Part shown: in pieces, positions 34,430-44,987 of the stretch | Position numbering within the stretch: position 1 is the stretch's first letter | How the letters are laid out: every line of letters begins with the position of its first letter | Source: Poteriospumella lacustris | Taxonomy: Eukaryota > Sar > Chrysophyceae > Chromulinales > Dinobryaceae | Assembly (NCBI GenBank): GCA_008000375.1 | Contig: SMOI01000113.1 | Location: 35,103 to 99,102, forward strand | Length of the DNA: 64,000 nucleotides | Reading direction: 5' to 3' | Notes under the pieces: model-generated | The model's database searches: none | What the model was told of the DNA's origin: nothing | Seen by the model: the letters and a program-made list of their open reading frames with translations, nothing else | Translations under genes and position numbers: made by a program

Positions 34430-37400
34430 TCAACGACGGCGATGAGAGGATCGAGATATGCGACGTGGATCAACACGTGTGCCACTTCCCGCTGGCGGCG
34501 ATGTGGCGGTAGAAGTCGAATCAGGCATAGTCGGAGCACGTTCCGCAGGGTGCGAGCTACCAAAAGAAAAGCTTGGATTACTTGAACCCGTTGGATTCGC
34601 ACTAAACCCACCAGGGGCAGGTGCTCCAAAAGGACGAGCAGTAGTACCGTTGTTGCCAAACAAGACCCCAGTAGGGGCCGTGGAGCTACTGAACAGCCCC
34701 CCACCTCCACCCCCGGGTCTGTTGCCGCTGTTGCCAAACAGACCGCCACCGGTGCTCGGGGCTTGGCCGAACGTCGCTCCGCCTCCACTGGGGGTTCCAC
34801 CAAAGAGTCCGCCGCCACCGGTGTTGTTATTGTTGTTGTTGCTACTGCTGAACAGTCCACCGCCGCCACCGCTTGGGCCACTGGTTCCACCTGCACTGAA
34901 CCCTCCGTTGGGATTGCTTCCACCAAAGAGACCACCGCCCGAGTTGTTATTGTTGTTGTTGCTGCTAAACAGTCCGCCGCTACCAGCGACTGGAACACTG
35001 GCTCCACCATTGCCGAACAACCCTCCGCTGTTTGCAGGGCGACCGAAAAGACCTCCACCCGAGTTGTTGTTGCTGTTGTTGCTGCTGCCGCTGAACAGTC
35101 CACCACCACTCGAGCCAGCGCTGTTACCAAAGAGACCACCACCCGAGTTGTTATTGTTGTTATTGTTGTTGTTGCTGTTCCCAAACAAACCCGAACTGCT
35201 ACCACTTGAATTGCCGAACCCGCCAAAAGCAGGCGGCTGTGCTGGTGGCGGCGGCGGGTTGTTGTTTTGTACGATCGTTGGCGGAGGCGCGAACACGAAG
35301 GCGTTCGCAGAGGATGATGCAGCGGTACGGCTGGACGAGGACGATGATGTCGTCGTCGGAGACGACCATGACGGTGGGGTAAACTCAAAGGGCTTACCCG
35401 TCGCTTGCGTCGAAAGTCTTGATGCTCTCTCACCAACCTGCGCAATAGCCAACAGCGTTGGGTGTTCAAACTCCTTCGAACCCGGACCTGTGTTCAAGAT
35501 AGATCGCGTGAACTTTATCAACGTAGCTGTGTCTTTGTTGAAGACCTCCGCAGGTTGAGCGAATGCAGTTGGTTGATAGCGTTCAGCCGTGGAGGGCATC
35601 TGTGAAGGCATCACCCATGCCGTGCGGTATGGAACCATCGTCATGGATGAGAAAGGGCAATCCAACAGCAGGCGACCCATCAAATCTGCTTCACCGGCAA
35701 TGCACCAATCCGATTCTTTCGTTCGATGTGCACGACGCAATAGCACTGCCTGTTGGTACAAGGCATTGCGATTGCCAACCGCAGACATGGCCAACGCCAG
35801 TTGTGACTCTACCTTCTGTACATCATATCCGGAAAAGGACGACGCGATCGATCCTGCCAGACCGCTCGATTCCGATAGGAGGTTCGATACCACTCGGTAG
35901 TGCGCCTCCGCTTCCACGAAGTTGCAGGTGTCGTACAACACGTTGGCCAAGTCGATGTTCAAGCAAACAAATGTGGTTTGGCCTAAATCCGAAGTGGAAT
36001 TTCTCACAGATTCCAACAACGGTTGATAAACTTCCATCGCCGGAGCTGCTCCTCCATCACGACGACGAAGCAACAGCTGCAAATGTGCCAACTCTTGGGC
36101 CACCTGCATCAACAACTGGCTGGTGGTACCCCAGCGAGAACGAAGCGATTGAAAGGTCTCCGTCAACAACGTCAACGACGACCAGCTGCCTGCCATCCGA
36201 CGCGCACGAGCACATTGGACGACCATAGTGTCATACATGTCATCATGAACATCACTGCCGCGGTTGCGAAGAAGCGTCTCGTGCAGAAACAATGCCTCTG
36301 TCAGCAGTTCAGAGGCGGCTGCATAGTCATGGTGCTTGTCTCCCATGGCATTTTGCGCGTTGCGACACAACATCTCCACCGTTCCCGGTGCTAAGAAGCC
36401 AGTCACTGCGGTATCAACCTCCTTCACGCTGGCGTTCGTCGCCCCAAATGCAGCGGTTCGCAAGGCTTTGCATTCCTCGTACAGCGTGTACGCTTCACGA
36501 TATCGATGCTTCGAAGCGACGACACCGGCCAAGTAAAACAGCGTATTCAAGGTTTCCTTTTGACGGTCACCCAGTGTAGCGCGTCGTCCAACAAGACAAT
36601 GACGGTACAACACCTCGGCTTTATCCATACGCCCCTGATACTTGTAGATGTTGGACAAGTTGAACTCGATGCGTAGCGTGAAGCTGTCCGTTTCACCCGA
36701 CGTACGAGTGCGTAATTGCAATATCTCTTCCAAATGGAATCGAGCTTCCGCGTAGCGTTGCATGTTCCAGAGCATGACGGCATACGAATTCCTTGCCACC
36801 AATGTCTCGTATGCATCTACTCCAAGTGCTTTGGTACGTCGACGAATGGCCGCACGATACAACGGCTCTGCTCGAGCAAAGTTGCGCTGCGGACGATATC
36901 CTTCGGCCGCTTGATACAATTTCGCGATTCGAGCAGGTTCTAAGTTCGCGGCGATTTTTGCTTTCAAATCGCGTACGTCTGGCAACACGGAAAACTTATC
37001 TTCCGAGAGGTTGGCGTGTTCCATCCGAAGTGCTTCCAGTAGCTCTTCGTCGAGGGCATCGATTAGGTCATGGTCATCATACTTCTCAAAGATCTTTTTG
37101 GCCTCTTCGACCACATCTCGTGTCAGCTTCGCACTGGCACCAAACAGCGACCGCAACAGCGTCACGGCCACGCGATACAACCCTTTGAGCTCGTCGAAGA
37201 CAGCAAATGGCATGTTCGGCACAATTCGACACACATCAATACGTCGAAGCACGAGCTGCAACAAGAACTTGCGAGACATGACCGACAAGTACGCGTTGGC
37301 ATGGGGATCCGGCGACGAGATGCTCAACGCCGATTCGCCCTCCAATGGACTCGTCGCCGAGACAGTGAGAAACGCATGAAACAAACTCACACGCTTCGTT

Positions 37401-38944
37401 TCGAAGCTTTCAGGACCTAGCTTCTCCTTCCAATACCAAACCAAACCTTGCGCAGTGGCCGGTCTATTCGCATTTATCGTTTGATCAGTCATAAGCAAAT
37501 AGAACTCTGCTCGCTTCTGTTGGAACTCGTGACTGCGAGACAGCGACGAAGCTTCGACGCCGAACTTCGTACGTAGTTTCTCGATGGTCTGCTGGATATC
37601 CCTAGCCACATCGCTATATCCATACATATCTTGTACAGATAGTCGGTACATGTGAAACTCCATTTCATCGATCGAAACGTCCAGGGTGAAGGGATGCTCA
37701 CGACCAAAGACACGGGTCGCATTCCGTATCAAGGCCTCGAACAAGGGAATCGCATCAGCTCCATGCGCTGGAACTAAGGTACAAAGTTTGGCGTAGATAT
37801 GCAGAGCAAAGAGCCTGGAGGCAGTCCATTTGTTGCCCGCCATATTCGCGAGATCAGGTCCGAGCTTGCCGCGAAAGCATCGATGCAACTCCTCGTAAAC
37901 AGAGAGGCGTTCCGGCGAAGCTGGCCCTGGGAGTTGTCCATCCTTGACGTAATGATACACGAAGACATCTCTCAAATCATCCAAGCTATCGGACAACTCC
38001 TCAATCTTGATATGTTCCAGCACGGCAACAGCATCGGACTGTTGTCCCGCATCGGCGTAGCCTTTCGCCAGCAGCAATCGAGCATGACGGTGAAGGAGAT
38101 TGAGTCGCTTCGACGCAGAGTCGCTCTTCTCGGCGACTACATCTTGTAGCAACTTGATAGCTTGCTCGGCTCGTCCGATTATCAGCAGCATACGAGAGTA
38201 GCGGACTTTGACGTCCAAAAGAAGACAATTCACTTCCCCAGGTGCGACGACCTTGGCAGCCAACTGGTCGATAATCTGAACGTACAATGCCTCAGCATCC
38301 GCAATACGTAACATCTTTCCATCCAAAAACGCAGCCAGGTGCAAACGAACAGTGATGGTTTCTTCGTCGTCCTCGCCCAGCCTCTCCACAGCACGTTGCA
38401 GGCATAGCTTTAGCGCCTCTTCGATTTTGTGGGATTCCTCAAAGGAGGTTGACGGTATTTTGGAAAGCGTATGGTTAAGCGATGCAACAATAGCTACGCG
38501 CGGATCAGCGCTGGCAGAATTGATTTGTAGCATATGCAAGAACTCGGAGAAACAGTTGGCGTCCTTCTCGTGCGCATATTTCTTCCACATCTCCACCACT
38601 TCCTGCACTTTGTTCAAGTCCTCCGCATATTCTGTTGTGAGTTCTGAATGAAGCAAACGCAGATATAATTGGTAGATCCGATGGGCTTCATCGTGTCTTT
38701 TGTTGGCGGAATAGATCTCACACAGCTTTGTCATCGCTTGCATGCTCGCCTCATGGACCGTCCCGAAGTGTTTGACACTACGCGAGACACAATCACCAAA
38801 CACTGTTTCAGCATCGTCCATGTTTCCAGTTCGGAATATTCTCGATCCATGCTCAATCATAAGATTGATGGAAGCTTCGCTGTTGAGGTGGCCTTCCGCG
38901 TGAAGAGTACGGAGTTTCTCGATCAAACGGGCAAAGTCGCTCAT
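34430..38944 (-). CDS. TPR protein with C-terminal GLFG (nucleoporin-like) repeats
   Basis: Single exon, 1,504 aa. The first ~1,200 residues are helical TPR-type repeats, several resembling the kinesin-light-chain form. Examples are YRPQRNFARAEPLYRAAIRR, MQRYAEARFHLEEIL and YQGRMDKAEVLYRHCL, plus repeats with LFEALIRNATRVFG and AETVFGDCVSRSVKHFG. From about residue 1,237 the chain is low complexity: AFGGFG, then about twelve xLF[GS] units (GGGLFGNS, GGGLFSGS, GGLFGRP, GVLFGNN) separated by Asn and Ser/Gly runs, and a last SFSFGSS. GLFG repeats are the cohesive sequence of nuclear-pore FG nucleoporins. RanBP2/Nup358 also combines TPR-like helices with FG repeats but has zinc fingers and Ran-binding domains, absent here. 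The tail ends in a basic RRISRSSHRRR. Start: ATG at 38944; the open frame continues to 39214 but that part reads as leader or intron sequence. A nuclear-pore role is an inference. Confidence 0.85.
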   Translation of the reverse strand: MSDFARLIEKLRTLHAEGHLNSEASINLMIEHGSRIFRTGNMDDAETVFGDCVSRSVKHFGTVHEASMQAMTKLCEIYSANKRHDEAHRIYQLYLRLLHSELTTEYAEDLNKVQEVVEMWKKYAHEKDANCFSEFLHMLQINSASADPRVAIVASLNHTLSKIPSTSFEESHKIEEALKLCLQRAVERLGEDDEETITVRLHLAAFLDGKMLRIADAEALYVQIIDQLAAKVVAPGEVNCLLLDVKVRYSRMLLIIGRAEQAIKLLQDVVAEKSDSASKRLNLLHRHARLLLAKGYADAGQQSDAVAVLEHIKIEELSDSLDDLRDVFVYHYVKDGQLPGPASPERLSVYEELHRCFRGKLGPDLANMAGNKWTASRLFALHIYAKLCTLVPAHGADAIPLFEALIRNATRVFGREHPFTLDVSIDEMEFHMYRLSVQDMYGYSDVARDIQQTIEKLRTKFGVEASSLSRSHEFQQKRAEFYLLMTDQTINANRPATAQGLVWYWKEKLGPESFETKRVSLFHAFLTVSATSPLEGESALSISSPDPHANAYLSVMSRKFLLQLVLRRIDVCRIVPNMPFAVFDELKGLYRVAVTLLRSLFGASAKLTRDVVEEAKKIFEKYDDHDLIDALDEELLEALRMEHANLSEDKFSVLPDVRDLKAKIAANLEPARIAKLYQAAEGYRPQRNFARAEPLYRAAIRRRTKALGVDAYETLVARNSYAVMLWNMQRYAEARFHLEEILQLRTRTSGETDSFTLRIEFNLSNIYKYQGRMDKAEVLYRHCLVGRRATLGDRQKETLNTLFYLAGVVASKHRYREAYTLYEECKALRTAAFGATNASVKEVDTAVTGFLAPGTVEMLCRNAQNAMGDKHHDYAAASELLTEALFLHETLLRNRGSDVHDDMYDTMVVQCARARRMAGSWSSLTLLTETFQSLRSRWGTTSQLLMQVAQELAHLQLLLRRRDGGAAPAMEVYQPLLESVRNSTSDLGQTTFVCLNIDLANVLYDTCNFVEAEAHYRVVSNLLSESSGLAGSIASSFSGYDVQKVESQLALAMSAVGNRNALYQQAVLLRRAHRTKESDWCIAGEADLMGRLLLDCPFSSMTMVPYRTAWVMPSQMPSTAERYQPTAFAQPAEVFNKDTATLIKFTRSILNTGPGSKEFEHPTLLAIAQVGERASRLSTQATGKPFEFTPPSWSSPTTTSSSSSSRTAASSSANAFVFAPPPTIVQNNNPPPPPAQPPAFGGFGNSSGSSSGLFGNSNNNNNNNNNSGGGLFGNSAGSSGGGLFSGSSNNSNNNSGGGLFGRPANSGGLFGNGGASVPVAGSGGLFSSNNNNNNSGGGLFGGSNPNGGFSAGGTSGPSGGGGGLFSSSNNNNNNTGGGGLFGGTPSGGGATFGQAPSTGGGLFGNSGNRPGGGGGGLFSSSTAPTGVLFGNNGTTARPFGAPAPGGFSANPTGSSNPSFSFGSSHPAERAPTMPDSTSTATSPPAGSGTRVDPRRISRSSHRRR
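34540..35230 (-). repeat. Coding GLFG / poly-Asn repeat region
   Basis: Protein-level repeat within the preceding gene: about twelve xLF[GS] units spaced 10-25 residues apart, with poly-Asn spacers encoded by mixed AAC/AAT codons. The mixed codons and varied spacers argue for an old, selected repeat rather than a fresh microsatellite expansion. Confidence 0.85.
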
Positions 38945-39529
38945 TTTCTGAAAACTTGTAGATCTTCTTTTCGAGGACTGAACAAATGAAAAACAAAGTC
39001 TGTTTCTTTGAAGGTACCCACACAGGAACAATTTGTTGTTGTTGTTGATGTTGGGAAAGATTCCGCAGGGTCCTTCTCTGTCCAAATCTGAAAGATGAAA
39101 GAGAGGTACTGCAGTACTAATTGTCACGAATTTTTCACATTCATGTCTATATGAAAACACATATATTATGTACAGTACGTTACTTTTGAAGAGACATGAT
39201 ATTTGAACTTCCACTCTTTCGTAAGTAGCTTAGACTTCAGTACATCCATTTGTTCACTGTCCTGCTGCTGTTTCGTGTTGCAACAAACCGAGAGCCACCT
39301 TCTTCTTCCAAGTTGGCAAGATTGATACGTAATCGATGAGGACCAAACACCGACACCTTGATTCACACGCACAATCATACCCACATATCGCTCCAACTGG
39401 TTGATTTGGAGCGGCAGTGATATTTGTGGAAAAGTTCAACGTCTTTTCAAGTCGCTGTGTGCGTCGCCACCATTTCATCGATCTTTCATTCTTTTAAACC
39501 ACTTCGAAATTGATACATCTTTCTTTGTA
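38945..39529. other. Divergent intergenic region (TPR-GLFG / NEK)
   Basis: Space between two divergent start codons, presumably with both promoters. An open minus-strand frame runs through part of it without conserved content. Confidence 0.45.
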
Positions 39530-42500
39530 ATGAGTCGATCAACACTGAAAGATTTCGATGTAATATCCCGGTTGGGGGCAGGATCCTTTGGAACAGTGTA
39601 CAAAGCTAAACGGATTATTGATGAAAAGCTATATGTTATGAAAGTGGTGAGAATTGGGGAGTTATCGCATCGCGAGCGATCAGACGCGATCAATGAAGTA
39701 CAGATTCTTGCTCAATTAAAGAGTTCTTTCGTTGTATGCTATTATGATTCGTTTATCGAAAAAGACAACCTTCACATCGGTACGTCACTTTCTTTTAACA
39801 CGTTTTCTCGCATAGAGTTTGCTCAACAGTCTCTCTGTATAGTCATGGAATTTTGCAATCGAGGCGACTTACAGAATTTGCTGAAGAAAGCCAAAGAAAG
39901 GAATGTCTCTGGTTTGAAGGAGCCCATTGTGTGGAACATGGCCCTTCAGATCATTCTTGGCTTGTACTATCTGCACAAGAAAAACATCTTGCACCGAGAT
40001 TTGAAATCCGCCAACGTCTTTCTCAACAAGGACGCCTCCAGTGCAAATTACCATCTGAAAATTGGTGATTTGGGTGTAGCGAAGTTGATGGACACCAGCA
40101 CTGCACTGGCACGAACGATCGTGGGAACACCGTACGTTACTTTAGCGTGGCCGACTTTGGTTGATGATTGATATCAGGACTGACGGACGTTGCGGTGTGT
40201 CTTCATAGGTATTACTTGAGTCCTGAATTGTGCAAAGACATGCCTTATCGAGACAAAAGTGACTGTTGGGCATTGGGTGTGATCATCTATGAGGTATGAC
40301 AGGTCGACGACGATACCCTGACGACCCGCACCTAACGCTGTGCTGTGTGCATGTTTCTGTGTCTCCTGTGCGTTAGTGCTGTACCCTGGAACATCCATTC
40401 GAAGCTCGAAATCAATGTGCATTGATCATGAAAATTATCGAATCACCAGTGAAGCCACCGCCCCCGACGAATGCCTCACCCGTGTTGACCAATTTGATCT
40501 TGTGGCTTCTGCAGAAAGATCCACGATTGCGACCAAGCATACGTGATCTGTTGAAAGAAGTAGTCGTGCGACATCGTCTCCGTGAAGAAGGCCTGGCATT
40601 GCCAGAGGAAATGCTCGATGCAGAGACGACGAATTACTTGGAACAAGGACTGCCGACACAGCTACCGAAGGATCTCGAAGAGAAAGCATCGGTCATGGAG
40701 GACGATGGTACCGTTGGATTGATGACCACGTTGGTGGACGATAAAGATGCAGCGCATCGTAGTTTTCGCATTGCTGCAGCGGCCTTGAGTGCGCAATCCA
40801 GTAGCAATCAAATGGGCGAAGCTGCTCCCGCAAATGCTGCGGCCCCGCCCGTTCAACGAGGACCATCTGGTCGTTTTGCACCACCCACGGCCGAAGGCCA
40901 TGCAGCACCTACCGCAGTCAAACGTACAGGATCGACCACCGTCTCTCGTACAAATTCGAACGTCTCCGTGGGAGCAGCAGCAGCAGCGGCTGCTGTGGCT
41001 ACGCCTACAGCTGCCGTGGGCAATCGTGTACGAGGCGTGAACCGTGCGCGGGGTAATATTCCCTCGGACAAGGCTCGTACGCGATATCAACGTCCTCCCG
41101 TACCAAATCCCTCCACCACATCAGGAGGTCAAGCAGCACAACAACAACAGCCACAGTCACAGCCACAGCAACCACAAACCTCGTCGGGGATGTTGTCCCC
41201 GTCACCCGCCTCGTTCAGTGAAACGGTCGACGACTTGAATCCCCATCAACTTCCCTACGGCGGTGGAGACGAGGAAAGCTCCATGCAAGATGGTGGCGAA
41301 GACTACGACGATGGTGACGATTTGGATGTTGGTGGACCTGTCGGTGCGTATGAAGATGATTTGGCCGACGCGAAACCGGTGCCCTTGACTCACAGTCGGC
41401 GACCATCCGAACGATTTTCCTCGAAAGAACTCGATACCAGCAGTAGCGAACCTAGTCCCATGATGGGAGATGCGAAGGTTTCTGCGCTATCGACACCGGA
41501 GGCGAAGAAACAACGTCCAGATTCGAAAATTTCTTCTGGAAACAGCTTGAACAGTAGCGCGAGCCATCACCACCAGAGCAACACGGAAGACGAATACGAA
41601 AGCGATTTTGTTCCGGAAGAAGAGGACGACCATTACGATGTGAATGCCGCGGGGAAATTAGGCATTGGTATTGGCATGGGCGGCGCACGAATGGCCGTCG
41701 TAGATGCCAAAGCGGACAGCAAAGAACCCGCCATGGGCACATCGATGACCTCTACCACCCCCGCCCCATTGCATTCAACGTCATCCAATACGTCGTTGTA
41801 TTACAACCGTTCGATGATGTCTACGGGTATGTCCGCGATGCATACCTTGAATGGTGTCGGGCATGGAGACGATGCCGAGCTGTGGAATTCGATTTGGACC
41901 GAAAAACGTGGGGTCGTTGGTGGTGCAGACTCGTCGCCAGTGGGTGCAGGATTGGACAGTCACGACGATATGGATCGTTTCAATATCAAAGGTGTCACAC
42001 CAGAGGCCGATGCCGCCACAGATAATGCCGAGAATGCAGCAGAATCCGTACCTATGGTACCGATTCCAACGCAAGAAGTGACCGAGATGTTGGACATGGC
42101 GAGGAAGAAAGCGATCGCCGACTTGGGCGAGACGCTCTTCACCAAGATCTATTCGTTGCTGAGTCGCCATATGAAACAAGATCATGGTACCAACCCCAGT
42201 GAAGATACAGAAAGTGCCATGAATTTGCGCATGCTGCAGGTAACGTGTGGGCGCGATGCTATCGATGCGGTTGTCCATCATGCGATTTTGACTCTCTCCT
42301 GCGTGGGTTGTCACTGATGTGTATGTGTTGTAACAGGAACTAGAGACGTTGTTGAGCGAAGAATTGCAAGTGCACGGTGTCGCGTTGGTCAGTGATGCGG
42401 TCTTCCGCGTGCGTGCGTTGTTGGCCTTTGAATCAAAATGTGCGGCATTGCTCACGGCTCCTGTCACCGCCCCGCCAGGGAAGGACAAGCATGATGTCGA

Positions 42501-42585
42501 TGATGGACAAGAGACACGCGGGTATCGATCCGATCTACCGACCGTTCAAGAACCGTGGCGACACGAGGAGATTCGACGGAAATAA
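39530..42585 (+). CDS. NEK (NIMA-related) Ser/Thr protein kinase with long disordered tail
   Basis: Protein kinase of the NEK family, usually tied to cilia, basal bodies or mitosis. Five exons: 39530-39779, 39843-40131, 40209-40293, 40377-42239 and 42337-42585 (introns 63, 77, 83, 97 bases), 911 aa. Kinase domain, residues ~8-260: glycine loop [13 protein letters not shown], catalytic Lys in [32 protein letters not shown] in place of DFG (KIGDLGVAK), and activation loop [38 protein letters not shown]. The IVMEF and GTPYYLSPE junctions confirm the splice sites. DLG occurs in some NEKs and does not by itself imply inactivity. The tail is Ala/Pro/Gln-rich with acidic motifs ([22 protein letters not shown]), resembling those in the gene at 17762-22305. 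Near the C-terminus a helical segment ([29 protein letters not shown]) looks conserved; its role is unknown. Confidence 0.93.
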
Positions 42586-43195
42586 GAGGAGAACTGCTGC
42601 GTTTCTGTTGTAATAACCATCGCTGTGCGTGACGATGCGTCTTTCTCGGTGCTATTGCCTGTCGCTGTGGTGAAGCTTGTTGATATCGCAACTCCCACTG
42701 CATTGAACGTTCAGATGTGGGGAATATATATATTTAGGCGCTACGTTGCTGTTTCTAAATTCTTTTTTCTTTTTATTTTTCGGCGGCGATGGGGAATCGT
42801 TTGTTGTTGCTGTTGTGTCCGTGGTGCCTTCCAAACTCTGAAATTGAACGGGTCCATCTAATCAGTGCAAACTCAAAACCGTTGTCAGTCTGATGAATAT
42901 GGTGTGTGTTCGTGTTGTCAGAGCAACAGAAAAGGGACACAGCATCTGTGCAGACAGAGGAAGCAGAAAAAAAATGTACAAAAGCGAAACAGACAGTACA
43001 GCGACGACGAGAAAGGAGAACAAAGGATCTTTGACATCGCGGAAGAAAGCAAAGAGGCCGTGATGAACCACAACATGTGATATCGATCGCACGCGATGAT
43101 GACCGACTGAAAACGCAGGCAAACAAAGCCTGCACCACCACCATCTAAACACGCACTAACTACTCGCCAGGACCTATAACGCACTCGGCGTCGTT
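42586..43195. other. Convergent 3' intergenic region
   Basis: Between the stops of the NEK and UPF0462-PH genes. T-rich stretch near 42760-42782; no gene seen. Confidence 0.5.
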
Positions 43196-44539
43196 TTACG
43201 CTTGTCGACTGGCCACCAGATACTGCTTTTGTGCCTGCATGATGTTTTCGAGCACTTCAATCCACAACGTACTGCCAATGACGCTATCCGAGAAATGATA
43301 CGTGCCACCATCGGGGGAAATGACGTCGAACTTCTTATCGTTGCGTTTGACAATGTTCAACCGCTTCGTCATTGACCAGGTAATTTGGCCCTTGAATTCG
43401 CCTTGCACAGTGACATACAATAGTCTGGGCTTCGAAGTGACAATCAATCGTCGTTTCTTGAACGATAGACCACGGCGTTTCCAGACGACCGAATGGAAAA
43501 TGACAAATTCGCCCTGCAGAAGGTGGCGCTGACACGCTTCGTCCAAATCGCTTAATGCGGAGCTATGAATGTCCGAACGGAGTAATTTCTCACGAATCTG
43601 ACGCGCGACTTGCTCCACTGGAACTGGTGGTGGTGGAGGTGGGACGGCAGGACCACTGGCTACGTGTGACTGCACTTGCGACATATCACTGGCTCGACTG
43701 GGATCTTCCTCTGCGATCGCGGACATTCTTCGATTCTCTTTGCCTCCAGCCGCAGAACCAGACATTCGTCCTTCAACTGCCAACAAACTCTCCTCCAAGA
43801 CAGCCCGTCGAAGTTCTTCCGTCACACTAAACGGTGGTGGTGCTGGCGCAGAGCTGCCAGTGAGATTGAACGCACTTCCACCCTTCGGAGGGGTCAGTGA
43901 TAACTTATCATGAACGATACTCTTCGTGCGATCAACAGTAGCGCGAATCTCGAGCGTCTCATACAATTGAATAGGTTTAAAGGATTCTAATTGGTGAAAA
44001 TTGGGTTCCGATCCAGGCAATCGATTGGAGGAGAGGAACTGTTTTTCACCCTGTGGACCATGAATAGCGCACACGTTAGTTTTCCATTCGACTGCAAAAT
44101 TATCACCACATTGTGGTTCCGGTAAATAGTAGGACGGGATGGAAATAGTAGCATGCCACCGTTTCGTGGAATGCGTGATATCAATGGCAGGTGGCGACAA
44201 GAAGTCCAGTGACGTATCTTGGTTCACCCAATCAGCTTCTCGCATAAAGAAAGCAAGAAAGTAATGACCATGAGGACCGACTTGAATTTCTAAGTAAGGC
44301 GTTTCCGTCACATCGTTTGTGTATGGGAACCCACTGATAAAAACTTCGACCACTTCGTACTCATGTAGTCCTTCTACTTTTCCTCGAGGGAATGGGGGAG
44401 CAGGCTCGTTGAAAAAAGGTGCATTGATGACAATCTGCATGTCGCCATTGATAGGCGACAACGAAAACTCAACGGTGTATGGATCACAACCAGATGGCTT
44501 GCCATTCCACGATTTGTCCACTCGTACAACAGCAGTCAT
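43196..44539 (-). CDS. UPF0462 (C4orf33-like) domain fused to a PDK1-type PH domain
   Basis: Single exon, 447 aa. Residues ~8-200 match the UPF0462/C4orf33 family: KSWNGKPSGCDPYTVEFS, MQIVINAPFFNEPAPPFP, LHEYEVVEVFISG, YLEIQVGPHGHYFLAFF, and SEPNFHQLESFKPIQL near the end, all in family order. That family has a CBM9/DOMON-like beta fold and no firmly known role. A ~100-residue linker follows, rich in Pro, Ser and Ala, with a PPPPPPPVP run. Residues ~340-445 form a PH domain of the PDK1 (PH_3) kind: GEFVIFHSVVWKRRGLSFKK, RRLIVTSKPRLLYVTVQGEF, KGQITWSMT, FDVISPDGGTYHFSD, then WIEVLENI as the closing helix. PDK1 PH domains bind phosphoinositides; the KRRGLSFKKRR loop is basic, consistent with that. 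Start ATG at 44539; the open frame upstream has no earlier ATG. This domain pair is unfamiliar to me. Confidence 0.88.
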   Translation of the reverse strand: MTAVVRVDKSWNGKPSGCDPYTVEFSLSPINGDMQIVINAPFFNEPAPPFPRGKVEGLHEYEVVEVFISGFPYTNDVTETPYLEIQVGPHGHYFLAFFMREADWVNQDTSLDFLSPPAIDITHSTKRWHATISIPSYYLPEPQCGDNFAVEWKTNVCAIHGPQGEKQFLSSNRLPGSEPNFHQLESFKPIQLYETLEIRATVDRTKSIVHDKLSLTPPKGGSAFNLTGSSAPAPPPFSVTEELRRAVLEESLLAVEGRMSGSAAGGKENRRMSAIAEEDPSRASDMSQVQSHVASGPAVPPPPPPVPVEQVARQIREKLLRSDIHSSALSDLDEACQRHLLQGEFVIFHSVVWKRRGLSFKKRRLIVTSKPRLLYVTVQGEFKGQITWSMTKRLNIVKRNDKKFDVISPDGGTYHFSDSVIGSTLWIEVLENIMQAQKQYLVASRQA

Positions 44540-44987
44540 TTTACGAAGGGTGCACGCAACGTCCACTCTAACTTTCCACCGTCAAGAATCACAATCTTGT
44601 GGACGGATAATACTGATTCACGTAAAACACTGAAAAAGGTTCTACCTGGTACGATAGGTGAGTCTGGATATGACTTGGATGTCCATGGTCGTTGCATCTG
44701 AACCTGAAGCGAAAAAGTCAAAAAGTGGCGCTGCCAAGAAAAGGCTCAGAAAAGGCTGGCACAACCTCTCTGTGCGAGACACCAAGACGGCAGTGTGTCC
44801 GTCTGTGTACTCCCACTCAGCCAGTGACAGTGTCGCTCCTTTAAACAGTCAGAAAGTCCTAATCGTATTCGCATGTTCTCTTGTAAGTCTTCACGTAGAA
44901 CACATGGGACGAAGACACCTGCTTAAATCTTACAAACGGCCACTAAACTAACGAAACCACCAGTCACCACGAGGATCACTACCGAGT
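44540..44987. other. Intergenic region upstream of the UPF0462-PH gene
   Basis: It lies between the UPF0462-PH start and the Sec31 stop, both on the minus strand. A 97-codon plus-strand ORF at 44658-44951 is basic and without recognisable domain; treated as chance. Confidence 0.45.

Noticed and set aside
38945-39214. N-terminal extension of the TPR-GLFG protein to base 39214
   Set aside because: The added 90 residues have no TPR pattern and look like untranslated or intronic sequence; the ATG at 38944 directly precedes the first helical repeats.
44658-44951. Plus-strand ORF of 97 codons upstream of the UPF0462-PH gene
   Set aside because: No domain, no compelling start context; probably chance ORF in a promoter region.
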